From: Pseudopedobacter saltans | GTDB taxonomy: Bacteria > Bacteroidota > Bacteroidia > Chitinophagales > Chitinophagaceae | Assembly: GCA_003241175.1 (NCBI GenBank) | Contig: QFOI01000077.1 | Location: 1 to 11,355, forward strand | Direction: 5' to 3' | Length of the DNA stretch: 11,355 bases | The notes under the pieces: generated by a model | Told to the model about the DNA's origin: nothing | Seen by the model: only the letters and a program-made list of their open reading frames with translations | Database searches by the model: none | Shown: in pieces, positions 1-7,291 of the stretch | How positions within the stretch are numbered: position 1 is the stretch's first letter | Layout: every line of letters starts with the position of its first letter | Position numbers and translations under genes: made by a program

Positions 1-2014
1 TTCCGTGATTGCTTATTGTTTGGGTATTACGGAGGTCGATCCGATTGCTTTGGATTTGTATTTTGAACGCTTTTTGAATGTTAAGCGAAAAAATCCACCG
101 GATTTCGATATTGATTTTTGTTGGAACCAGCGGGATGATATTTACGACTATATTTTTCAAAAATATGGCGAAGAAAATGTTGCGTTGATGGGATCAATGA
201 GTACATTTAAGGGGCGTAGCATCTTACGCGAACTAGGTAAAATATACGGTTTGCCCAAAGCAGATATTGATCGGTTGGTCAAAAATCCTGATTCCATGTT
301 GAACAAAAATGAAGTCACGGAAATGATCGTTTCCGTATACGAGAAGATGAAGGATTTTCCTAACCAACGCACGATACATGCAAGTGGTGTATTGATTTCC
401 GAAAAACCATTGACCTATTATAGTGCACTGGATTACCCACCCAAAGGCTTGCCGACTGTACAGTTTGACATGTATACGGCGGAAAATATCAAGTTGGAAA
501 AATTTGACATCCTATCGCAACGAGGGCTTGGGCATATCAATGATTGTGTGGTGATGATCCAAGAGAATAAAAAAGAAAAGGTAGATGTCCATCAACCCGA
601 ACGCTTTCTGAAAGATCCAAAGATTGCCGCTCAGTTGCGATCGGCCAATACTATTGGTTGTTTTTATATTGAAAGTCCAGCGATGAGGCAGCTTATCAGT
701 AAGTTGGGATGTGACACGTATCCTGTATTGGTAGCGGCGAGTTCCATCATTCGGCCGGGTGTTGCTAGTAGCGGTATGATGAAAACCTATATCGAACGGC
801 ATCGTAATCCAGCTTCTGTGGACTATATTCATCCGGTGTTTAAAGCACAACTAGAAGAGACTTATGGAGTAATGGTATATCAGGAAGATGTCATGAAAAT
901 TGGACATCATTTTGGAGGGTTGGATTTGGCGGATGCGGATGTCCTCCGACGAATGATGAACAATAAATACCGAGATCGTACGGAAGTATTGGAGTTGAAA
1001 GCTCGTTTTTTTGAAAATTGTAAAATAAAAGGATACACTGAAAAAACAACAGAACTGGTTTGGATGCAGATGGAGTCCTTTGCTGGCTTTTCTTTCAATA
1101 AAGCACATAGTGCCAGTTATGCAGTCGAAAGTTATCAAAGCCTTTTTCTGAAAACCTACTATCCAATAGAGTTTATGGCGGCCGTATTGAACAACTATGG
1201 TGGTTTTTATCAAAGGAAAGTCTATGTCAATGAGGCTAGAAAGTCGGGTGCGAGGATTGCGTTACCGTCTGTCAATGATAGTCAATATGGCGCTTCTGTC
1301 AGCGGGGTAACTATATATTTGGGTTTTGACTGTTTTTTGAATTTGGAGGCGAAAGTTGCAAGATGTATAGTCGAGGAGCGTAACAGAAATGGTCAATATA
1401 CGAGTTTGGAAAATTTTGTATTGCGTACGCATATTGGATTGGAACAGGTGGTTTTGTTGATACGATGTGGCGCTTTTCGTTTTTTGCAGATAGGTAAAAA
1501 AGAACTCTTGTGGGAGGCGCATCTACTCATGTCGGGACAGCAGAAAGTTTCTATGAGGACTGAAATGCCATTATTTGCAACTTCTAGTAGAAAACCTATT
1601 TTACCCAAACTGGAAACTTCTCTGTTGGAAGATATCTACGACGAAATCGAGTTGTTGGGCTTTCCCGTTTCCGAATCCATGTTTTACCTAACAAAAAGTG
1701 ATTATCGAGGCGATACTTTGGCAGTAGAACTGTTGCAAAAAGAAGGTGAAGTCGTCCGGATTGTAGGCGATTTTGTTTGTGACAAAACTGTGCATACAAA
1801 AAACGGTCAACTGATGAAGTTTGGTAATTTTTTCGATGTGAACGGTGATTTTATTGATACAGTTCATTTTCCGCCCATATTGAAATCATATCCTTTGCAG
1901 GGAAATGGTGTTTATTTGATTGAGGGAAAAGTGATATTGGATTTTGGTGTTCCCTCGGTTGAAGTTAGTCGTTGCGCTCGAATGCCACTCAAGCCTGATC
2001 CTAGAAGTCTGTGA
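1..2014 (+). CDS. dnaE: DNA polymerase III alpha subunit, DnaE type (probably error-prone ImuC/DnaE2-like); 5' end outside window
   Basis: Replicative-fold (C-family) DNA polymerase catalytic subunit, cut by the left edge; the first whole codon is at base 2. The PHP domain and the start of the palm are missing. Numbering from the GTG at base 5, the palm acidic motif PDFDIDF is at 32-38 (catalytic Asp35, Asp37), and the third Asp is in KFDIL at 168. The HASGV motif, the fingers segment (YGVMVYQEDVM near 289, LRRMM, then FSFNKAHSASYA near 363) and a helix-hairpin-helix-like part (about 440-500) follow. An OB-fold-like segment lies at about 575-665. The protein ends right after it, with no tau-binding domain. 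In the family this short form is typical of SOS-mutagenesis paralogues rather than the main replicase, and in many Bacteroidota such a gene follows a Y-family polymerase, which would lie outside the window. The reading frame is intact. The polymerase call is certain; the error-prone assignment is inference. Confidence 0.93.
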   Translation, partial: SVIAYCLGITEVDPIALDLYFERFLNVKRKNPPDFDIDFCWNQRDDIYDYIFQKYGEENVALMGSMSTFKGRSILRELGKIYGLPKADIDRLVKNPDSMLNKNEVTEMIVSVYEKMKDFPNQRTIHASGVLISEKPLTYYSALDYPPKGLPTVQFDMYTAENIKLEKFDILSQRGLGHINDCVVMIQENKKEKVDVHQPERFLKDPKIAAQLRSANTIGCFYIESPAMRQLISKLGCDTYPVLVAASSIIRPGVASSGMMKTYIERHRNPASVDYIHPVFKAQLEETYGVMVYQEDVMKIGHHFGGLDLADADVLRRMMNNKYRDRTEVLELKARFFENCKIKGYTEKTTELVWMQMESFAGFSFNKAHSASYAVESYQSLFLKTYYPIEFMAAVLNNYGGFYQRKVYVNEARKSGARIALPSVNDSQYGASVSGVTIYLGFDCFLNLEAKVARCIVEERNRNGQYTSLENFVLRTHIGLEQVVLLIRCGAFRFLQIGKKELLWEAHLLMSGQQKVSMRTEMPLFATSSRKPILPKLETSLLEDIYDEIELLGFPVSESMFYLTKSDYRGDTLAVELLQKEGEVVRIVGDFVCDKTVHTKNGQLMKFGNFFDVNGDFIDTVHFPPILKSYPLQGNGVYLIEGKVILDFGVPSVEVSRCARMPLKPDPRSL

Positions 2015-2072
2015 TACTTTAACGGTATGGTAAAGGTTCAAAAAACGTATTTTTAGGTAAGGGATATATTTT

Positions 2073-2080
2073 TACTTTTG
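2073..2080 (+). promoter_or_regulatory. -7 element TAnnTTTG before the metallo-hydrolase gene
   Basis: TACTTTTG is a perfect match to the Bacteroidota -7 consensus TAnnTTTG, 35 bp before the ATG at 2116. No good TTTG-like -33 box is seen at the usual spacing. It suggests the hydrolase gene has its own start site instead of depending only on read-through from the polymerase gene. Confidence 0.5.
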
Positions 2081-2115
2081 ACAAGGTTTAATTGTTCACC
2101 TAAAATATATCTATC

Positions 2116-2859
2116 ATGAAAATCTCATTATTGTTCGTATTGCTTTTCCATATAGCTTTTTCACACGCCCAGTCTTCCGAATACAGCTATGGAGACATTC
2201 GTTTCAAAGCGGTTAATCATGCTACTTTTCAGATTTGGTACAAAGGGAAATATTATTTGGTAGATCCCAGTGTCGATTCCTCCAAATTGAAAGAGCTGGG
2301 AAGTCCTGATTACATTCTTTATACCGACGTGCACGGAGACCATTTTAAAGCGGCTAGTTTGGATGGATTAGCATTGAAACCGACAACTGCGATTATTGCT
2401 CCCAATGCTGTCAAAACCTTGATTGACGATCAGTTGCCCAATAAACATCTACGGATTAGGTCTATTGGGAATGGGGAATCGGTACGATTAGGAAAGGTGG
2501 AGATCGATGCTATCCCAATGTATAACCTAACGGCGGAAAGGCTTAAATTCCATACGAAAGGCCGAGGCAATGGTTATGTGCTACACTTGGGCAATAGTAA
2601 AGTGTATATTAGTGGCGATACGGAAGATATTCCGGAAATGCGTCAACTGAAAGATATCGATGTCGCATTTGTTTGTATGAATTTGCCTTACACCATGGAT
2701 ATTAACCAAGCTGCAAGTGCGGTATTGGAATTTAAACCTAAGGTTGTCATTCCTTACCATTACCGTGGACAAAACGGCCTGTCTGATGTTCATGCTTTTG
2801 AAAAATTGGTAAATGACAAAGATTCCAATATAAAGGTTGAGTTGTTGAAATGGTATTGA
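2116..2859 (+). CDS. secreted MBL-fold metallo-hydrolase (UlaG-like, COG2220 type)
   Basis: A 247-aa protein of the metallo-beta-lactamase superfamily. Residues 1-19 form a signal peptide (hydrophobic core LLFVLLFHIAF, ending SHAQ), so it is exported to the periplasm or envelope. The mature part has NHATF at 34-38, the metal motif TDVHGDH at 70-76, a conserved-looking FHTKGRGNGYV stretch from 145, the bridging Asp in SGDTE (Asp168) and a late ligand His in PYHY (His215). Likely metal ligands are His73, Asp75, His76, Asp168 and His215, perhaps with His146. The first His of the classical HxHxDH motif is Asp71 here. The family contains lactonases and phosphodiesterase-like hydrolases; the substrate cannot be read from the sequence. 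It sits alone, 101 bp after the polymerase gene and 316 bp before the reductase gene, so context gives no pathway. Confidence 0.88.
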   Translation: MKISLLFVLLFHIAFSHAQSSEYSYGDIRFKAVNHATFQIWYKGKYYLVDPSVDSSKLKELGSPDYILYTDVHGDHFKAASLDGLALKPTTAIIAPNAVKTLIDDQLPNKHLRIRSIGNGESVRLGKVEIDAIPMYNLTAERLKFHTKGRGNGYVLHLGNSKVYISGDTEDIPEMRQLKDIDVAFVCMNLPYTMDINQAASAVLEFKPKVVIPYHYRGQNGLSDVHAFEKLVNDKDSNIKVELLKWY

Positions 2860-2916
2860 TTTAAGCTGTTGTGCATTTGGATATTTATTCTTGCCAATAT
2901 GTCCCAAGTTTTTGAA

Positions 2917-2967
2917 AACCCCACCCTTATTCCCTCCCCTCAAAGGGGAGGGAATAAGGGTGGGGTT
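2917..2967. repeat. 24-bp perfect palindrome with 3-nt loop, REP-like, G-quadruplex capable
   Basis: Bases 2917-2940 pair perfectly with 2944-2967, leaving the loop CAA. The right arm contains four G-runs in the pattern G4-A-G3-AATAA-G3-T-G4 (2945-2965). Because the element is palindromic, the other strand carries the same G-rich pattern. It lies 57 bp after the hydrolase stop, but no T-run follows either arm, so it is not a standard intrinsic terminator. GC-rich palindromes of this kind in AT-rich intergenic DNA usually belong to dispersed REP-like families; no second copy is present in this window. Confidence 0.8.
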
Positions 2968-3005
2968 AATCGGTATATGTAAAACTTGAACATTTCATTT
3001 CATCT

Positions 3006-3157
3006 ATTGTTCGAAAAAAGGCAAGAAATATCTAATGGTTATTCCAAATGCGCAACGGGTTGATTTGATCTGTTCAGGCTATTTTGTTTTTTCGTTTTGG
3101 TAAAAAATCTACTAAAATTGTAGAATTGTAATATCTTTACAAACATTTTCGAACAAT
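3006..3157. promoter_or_regulatory. pair of 12-bp inverted sites with TTCGAA core around the reductase promoter
   Basis: ATTGTTCGAAAA at 3006-3017 is the exact reverse complement of TTTTCGAACAAT at 3146-3157, 128 bp apart. Each copy is centred on the palindrome TTCGAA, so each could be a binding site for a dimeric regulator. The downstream copy lies just after the candidate -7 element (3132-3139) and 18 bp before the reductase ATG, where a bound protein would block transcription; the upstream copy is 158 bp before the ATG. The repeat is seen directly; the operator role is inference. Confidence 0.4.
3132..3139 (+). promoter_or_regulatory. candidate -7 element for the sulfite/nitrite reductase gene
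   Basis: TATCTTTA matches the TAnnTTTG consensus except at the last base and lies 36 bp before the ATG at 3176. No convincing -33 box is found at 17-23 bp spacing. This is the best candidate in the leader, but weak by itself. Confidence 0.35.
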
Positions 3158-3175
3158 TAATCTCAAGTTCCAATT

Positions 3176-5299
3176 ATGCAAAGTTTCAGGTCAGAGCTGG
3201 AAAATTTAAACAATCCAGTAGTGGAAAAGGAAATTATTGATTTAGAACGTCGGATACGTCTATATCAAGAGGGGAAGATTGACGAAACAAAATTTAAAAG
3301 CCTTCGTTTGGCTAGGGGTGTGTACGGACAACGTCAGCCTGGCGTGCAAATGGTGCGTATCAAACTTCCTTTTGGAAAGATAAATTTCAAGCAACTGGTG
3401 CGTATTGCGGACCTTTCGGATGAGTTTGCAAGTAAAAAACTACATTTTACTACAAGGCAAGATGTCCAGATTCATTATGTTAGTTTGGATAGAACTCCCG
3501 AATTATGGGCCAAATTGGCGGAGGATGATATTACGTTGCGTGAAGCTTGTGGCAATACCGTTCGCAATATTACAGCATCTCCAGCGGCTGGTATTGATGC
3601 AAAAGAAGCATTTGACATTTCGCCGTATGCAGAAGCCATGTTCGAATTTTTCCTGCGTAATCCTATTGATCAGGAAATGGGAAGAAAGTTCAAAATTGCG
3701 TTTTCTTCCAGCGAGGAAGATTCTGGATATACATTTATCCATGATTTGGGATTTATTCCAAAAGTTCGCATTGTTGACGGAAAAGAGGAGCGTGGTTTCA
3801 AAGTGATGATGGGTGGTGGTCTAGGTGCGCAGCCTTTTATGGCAAGCGTCGTACATGAGTTTTTGCCTGAAGACCAGATGATTCCGTATACGGAGAGTAC
3901 TATCCGTGTGTTCGACCGTTATGGCGAAAGATCCAATAGAAACAAAGCTCGTTTCAAATACCTGATTCAAAAATTAGGTTTGGAAGAAGTTTTGCGTTTG
4001 ATTGATGAAGAAAGAATAGCCAATAAATCCAAATCATTTATCGTTGATAGAAACCTGGTTCCACAGCCGGAAGCTCCAGCAAAACAAGAATTGCCTGCCA
4101 TCGCAGTACTTAACGAAAATATGTATGACCGCTGGAAAGCGACCAATGTTTTTGCACAAAAACAAGAGGGGTTCTATTGTGTTTACGTAAAAGTATTGAC
4201 AGGTGATATTTCTTCTGACCAGACACGTGCGTTTGCCAATGCGGTTAAGGATTATGTGGCCGATGAGATGCGTATTACCCAAAATCAAGGGTTGCTGTTG
4301 AAATTCATTCGTCCAGAAGCGCTGCCTTATTTGTTCAATGCCTTATACGAACTAGGTTTGGCAACACCTGGATTTGATAGTATTACGGACATTACGACTT
4401 GTCCAGGAACCGATACTTGTAATCTGGGAATATCCAACAGTACGGAAATGGCAAGAGTATTGGAAGATGTTTTGTACGAAGAATATCCTGACTTGATCTA
4501 CAATCGTGATCTAAAAATAAAAATCAGCGGTTGTATGAACTCTTGTGGACAGCACGGTTTGGCTGATATTGGTTTTCATGGCAGCTCGTTGAAGGTCACT
4601 GGAAAGATTGTGCCTGCCGTTCAGGTAATGTTGGCTGGCGGTCCATTGGGTGATGGTTTAGGACGTGCGGCAGAAAGAGTGATCAAAGTGCCTACCAAAC
4701 GAGCACCGCAAACGATGCGTGCCGTATTGGATGACTATCAGACCAACGCTTTGGAAAATGAATTATTCAAACAGTATTACGACCGTCTTGGTAAGGACTA
4801 TTTTTATCAATTGTTGAAACCTTTGGCAGATCAGACCACTTTGTCCGAAGACGATTTTATAGATTGGGGACAAATAGGTGAATACAAACCCGAAATTGGT
4901 GTTGGGGAATGCGCTGGGGTCGTTGTTGATCTTGTTGCAACACTTTTGTTTGAATCGGAAGAAAAATTATCGTGGGCGCACGAGACATTTGCTGCGGGAC
5001 AATATGCGGACAGTATTTATCACAGTTACAATACATTGGTGGGAGCGGCGAAAGCATTGCTGCTTTCCAAAGAAATAAGTTGCAATACGCAGGCTGGCAT
5101 CATGCGCGATTTTGATAAAAATTTTGTGGCAGTTGGAGAAGTTCGTTTGCCTCAAGGTTTTGACTCTTTTGAATCATTGGTATTGCAGATCAACAAAAAT
5201 GAGCCTTCACAGTCATTTGCGACAACTTATCTACAATATGCCGACGCTTTTTACGAAGAGGCAAAAGCTTCCTATGCGTCCGATATTGTGACGAAATAA
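3176..5299 (+). CDS. siroheme/4Fe-4S sulfite or nitrite reductase with C-terminal HEPN-like domain
   Basis: A 707-aa enzyme for the six-electron reduction of sulfite to sulfide or nitrite to ammonium, cytoplasmic (no signal peptide). It shows the two-fold repeat of the NIR_SIR family: a ferredoxin-like half-domain at about 50-115 with the siroheme-contact motif TTRQDVQ (92-98), then VRNITASPAAG (129-139), a second half-domain at about 318-395, and the cluster/siroheme ligands Cys409, Cys415, Cys453 and Cys457 (C-x5-C and C-x3-C). The core ends near 580. Residues about 595-705 are a helical tail resembling the HEPN domain fused to such reductases in Bacteroidota. This tail lacks an RxxxxH-type nuclease motif, so it is probably non-nucleolytic. 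Neighbours are not sulfur or nitrogen genes, so the substrate is undecided; assimilatory sulfite reduction is my preferred guess. The electron donor is probably ferredoxin, as no flavin domain is present. Confidence 0.9.
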   Translation: MQSFRSELENLNNPVVEKEIIDLERRIRLYQEGKIDETKFKSLRLARGVYGQRQPGVQMVRIKLPFGKINFKQLVRIADLSDEFASKKLHFTTRQDVQIHYVSLDRTPELWAKLAEDDITLREACGNTVRNITASPAAGIDAKEAFDISPYAEAMFEFFLRNPIDQEMGRKFKIAFSSSEEDSGYTFIHDLGFIPKVRIVDGKEERGFKVMMGGGLGAQPFMASVVHEFLPEDQMIPYTESTIRVFDRYGERSNRNKARFKYLIQKLGLEEVLRLIDEERIANKSKSFIVDRNLVPQPEAPAKQELPAIAVLNENMYDRWKATNVFAQKQEGFYCVYVKVLTGDISSDQTRAFANAVKDYVADEMRITQNQGLLLKFIRPEALPYLFNALYELGLATPGFDSITDITTCPGTDTCNLGISNSTEMARVLEDVLYEEYPDLIYNRDLKIKISGCMNSCGQHGLADIGFHGSSLKVTGKIVPAVQVMLAGGPLGDGLGRAAERVIKVPTKRAPQTMRAVLDDYQTNALENELFKQYYDRLGKDYFYQLLKPLADQTTLSEDDFIDWGQIGEYKPEIGVGECAGVVVDLVATLLFESEEKLSWAHETFAAGQYADSIYHSYNTLVGAAKALLLSKEISCNTQAGIMRDFDKNFVAVGEVRLPQGFDSFESLVLQINKNEPSQSFATTYLQYADAFYEEAKASYASDIVTK

Positions 5300-5323
5300 T
5301 TTTCTTTTTAAAACAAGTTTGTC

Positions 5324-5352
5324 AACGCACTGAGAAACTCAGTGCGTTTTTT
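5324..5352 (+). terminator. intrinsic terminator after the reductase gene
   Basis: AACGCACTGAG (5324-5334) pairs perfectly with CTCAGTGCGTT (5338-5348) around the loop AAA, followed by six T (5347-5352). The end of the T-run overlaps the stop codon of the convergent VOC gene. On the minus strand no T-run follows the stem, so it acts mainly for the plus-strand reductase gene, though the stem could also slow minus-strand transcripts. Confidence 0.9.
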
Positions 5353-5872
5353 ATTTGGTTGTTTCGCTGCCCATTTCTTTTCCCAGTTTTTCATATGCGA
5401 TATCGTTTGGCTCCCAAAGTTCTATTTTGTTATTTTCTGCATCTAGTACGTGAACAAATTTTCCATAATCGTAGGATTCAATACTGTCCAATACATTCAC
5501 GCCATTTTTTTTCAACTCATCGACAAGTGCTTCTATATTTTCGACTCGATAATTGATCATGAAATCTTTTGATGATGGTTCGAAATATTTTGTCTTGTCG
5601 TCAAAAGGACTCCATTGTGTAAAACCTTTTTTGGTACTGTCCGCTCCTTGGTGCCATTCAAATACGGCCCCATATTGGTTAGTGTTGAGCCCTAGATTTT
5701 TCTGATACCACTCTCTCATTTTTTTAGGATCTTGGCATTTGAAGAAGATGCCACCGATACCTGTAACTTTTTTCATGTTTTTGTTTTTATGTTTTGTCCA
5801 CTCCATATTGAATGCAAAGCCAGAAAGAAAGGATAGGGCAATGGTTGCAATGATGAATAGTCTTTTTCGCAT
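5351..5872 (-). CDS. VOC-family (glyoxalase/bleomycin-resistance fold) protein, possibly exported
   Basis: A 173-aa protein with one VOC domain at about residues 35-155: GIGGIFFKCQDP (38-49), KMREWYQKNLGL (51-62), FMINYRVENIE (104-114), VHVLDAENNKIELWEP (140-155). Residues 1-22 form a strongly hydrophobic segment after a basic start, like a signal peptide or membrane anchor, which is unusual for VOC proteins. An internal ATG at 5776 (Met33) would give a normal 141-aa cytosolic protein and is preceded by an A-rich stretch, so the start is unsure; I list the long form because the hydrophobic N-terminus looks like real coding sequence. The usual metal-ligand His of the first strand is absent, arguing against true glyoxalase I. 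Substrate unknown. It faces the reductase gene tail to tail, and a terminator of the SDR gene separates it from the SDR gene upstream, so it is probably its own unit. Confidence 0.8.
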   Translation of the reverse strand: MRKRLFIIATIALSFLSGFAFNMEWTKHKNKNMKKVTGIGGIFFKCQDPKKMREWYQKNLGLNTNQYGAVFEWHQGADSTKKGFTQWSPFDDKTKYFEPSSKDFMINYRVENIEALVDELKKNGVNVLDSIESYDYGKFVHVLDAENNKIELWEPNDIAYEKLGKEMGSETTK

Positions 5873-5963
5873 TATTGAAAAATTTCTTTTTGTAAGTCAA
5901 TTGAATCATGAAAATAATCCATTGTTTCGACTTCTCAAGACGCATATTGGAGAAACTTTAAAC

Positions 5964-5994
5964 AAAAAAAGGAACAACCAATTAAGGTTGTTCC
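5964..5994 (-). terminator. intrinsic terminator after the SDR gene
   Basis: On the minus strand a 9-bp perfect stem (GGAACAACC with GGTTGTTCC, 5971-5979 and 5986-5994, 6-nt loop) is followed by seven T (plus-strand A-run 5964-5970). It lies 26 bp after the SDR stop codon and should end the AraC-SDR transcript before the VOC gene. Confidence 0.88.
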
Positions 5995-6020
5995 AATAAA
6001 ATCAATAAGATTAGATTCTA

Positions 6021-6776
6021 TTATCTGGTCGTATAACCGCCATTGGCGAAAATCGTTTGCCCTGTGATCCACCAACCATCTGTTACCAAAAACTCTACTA
6101 ATGGGGCAATATCCTTGATGTCAGTTAAGCCACCCAACGCCGCTGCGGATTTATGATAAGCAACTGCATCTTCATTTTCCTGTCCGTAGAAAAATGGTGT
6201 ATCCATTGGACCGGGAGCAACGGCAGTAACAGAAATTCCTCTTCCTCCAAATTCTTTGGATGCAGCTCTAGTAAAGTGTTCAACAGGCGCTTTTAATCCT
6301 TCATAAGTAGAGTACAAGCCAGTATAGGCTGCCAATAAAGACGTCACAATAGTGCATATTTTACCATTGTTGTTGATCTTTTTCCCTGCTTCTTGAATGA
6401 AGAAGTAAGCAATTTTGGAATTGATGTCAGACATGCTGTCATATTCGGCTTCTGTCGTGTCAACAAACGGTTTTTTCAAAACTTTCCCAATTGTATTGAT
6501 GGCGATGTCTATGCTTCCAAATTTCTCGATCGTGGCATCAAACAATTTAGTAATGTTTTTCACATCCGTCAAGTCGCCTTGAAACAAAAATGCTTCAGCT
6601 CCGATTGCCGTTACTTCCGCTAAGGTTTTTTCTGCATCAGTTTGGGTACTCGCACTATTGTAATGAATTGCCAATTTTGCTCCTTTTGCTGCAAAATCGC
6701 GGCTCAGAAGTCCACCAAGATTTTTCGCACCGCCCGTAATCAATATAACTTTTCCTTTTACATCGTGATTTGCCAT
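6021..6776 (-). CDS. SDR-family NAD(P)-dependent oxidoreductase
   Basis: A 251-aa classical short-chain dehydrogenase/reductase, soluble. From the ATG at 6776 it shows the nucleotide-binding motif TGGAKNLGG (14-22), NTIG at 94-97 in place of the usual NNAG, a Thr145-Ser146 pair at the catalytic Ser position, the Tyr158-xxx-Lys162 pair (YEGLK), and the PG motif (APGPMDTP, about 187-194). It ends in a typical GQTIFANGGY tail. Length fits the family. An in-frame TTG at 6788 could add four residues; the ATG is preferred. It reduces or oxidises a carbonyl/alcohol with NAD(P)H; the substrate is not readable. The AraC-type gene ends 55 bp upstream on the same strand, suggesting a two-gene unit in which the regulator controls the enzyme. 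Confidence 0.9.
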   Translation of the reverse strand: MANHDVKGKVILITGGAKNLGGLLSRDFAAKGAKLAIHYNSASTQTDAEKTLAEVTAIGAEAFLFQGDLTDVKNITKLFDATIEKFGSIDIAINTIGKVLKKPFVDTTEAEYDSMSDINSKIAYFFIQEAGKKINNNGKICTIVTSLLAAYTGLYSTYEGLKAPVEHFTRAASKEFGGRGISVTAVAPGPMDTPFFYGQENEDAVAYHKSAAALGGLTDIKDIAPLVEFLVTDGWWITGQTIFANGGYTTR

Positions 6777-6831
6777 AATGTTTTTCAATTTTTTGATGAT
6801 AATATAAAGGTCGTTTAGTTTTCTAATTTTT

Positions 6832-7239
6832 CTATGGTGAACTTTTCACTTTTATTTCATTTCTATATTGGGTGGGGATTTGGCCCGTATGTTTTTTGAA
6901 AAATTTAGTAAAATTGGATGGGTCGTAGGTAAGCCTTATGGCAATTTCAGCAACTGAAAGTTCGGTATTCTTTAGCTGTTCTTTTGACTTCTCTATTATT
7001 CTCTCCACATAAAAGTGGCAAGGATGGTTGCCTTTGGTTGAGGTGATTATTTTGATTAGTTGTTTTGGGGATACAAAAAGTAATTTGGCAATATCATTTA
7101 ACTCAAGCATATCGTCTGCATCCCCAGCAATTAATTCATCCAAATGCCTTTCTATCAAGTCAAAATATTGGCTTGTGACCTTCCGGTAATTCTCTTTACT
7201 ATCATAATTAGAATTAATGTCAGTTGCTATATCTTCCAT
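6832..7239 (-). CDS. minimal AraC-family transcriptional regulator
   Basis: A 135-aa DNA-binding protein made almost only of the AraC two-helix-turn-helix domain. The first HTH lies around 46-66 (LELNDIAKLLFVSPKQLIK) and the second around 94-116 (LSVAEIAIRLTYDPSNF, then the signature FKKHTGQIPTQYR, 114-126). There is no N-terminal cupin or other sensing domain, so it either responds through a partner or acts constitutively. The frame stays open upstream to an ATG at 7374, but that extension overlaps the 3' end of the beta-barrel gene and does not look like AraC sequence, so the ATG at 7239 is chosen. It sits directly before the SDR gene on the same strand and probably regulates it. Confidence 0.82.
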   Translation of the reverse strand: MEDIATDINSNYDSKENYRKVTSQYFDLIERHLDELIAGDADDMLELNDIAKLLFVSPKQLIKIITSTKGNHPCHFYVERIIEKSKEQLKNTELSVAEIAIRLTYDPSNFTKFFKKHTGQIPTQYRNEIKVKSSP

Positions 7240-7291
7240 ACCTCGAAGGTATAAAATCAAGTAACATGAAAAATGAGGGAGGATAAAACGT

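Noticed and set aside
512..1213. Open frames on the minus strand inside the polymerase gene
   Set aside because: They are antisense to clearly conserved DnaE motifs, have no recognisable domain, and no promoter or leader of their own.
2917..2967. The palindrome as an intrinsic terminator of the hydrolase gene
   Set aside because: No T-run follows the stem on either strand, and the length of the stem is unlike the real terminators in this window.
3405..3806. 133-codon plus-strand frame inside the reductase gene
   Set aside because: It overlaps the TTRQDVQ and VRNITASP core of the reductase in another frame and its translation resembles no protein family.
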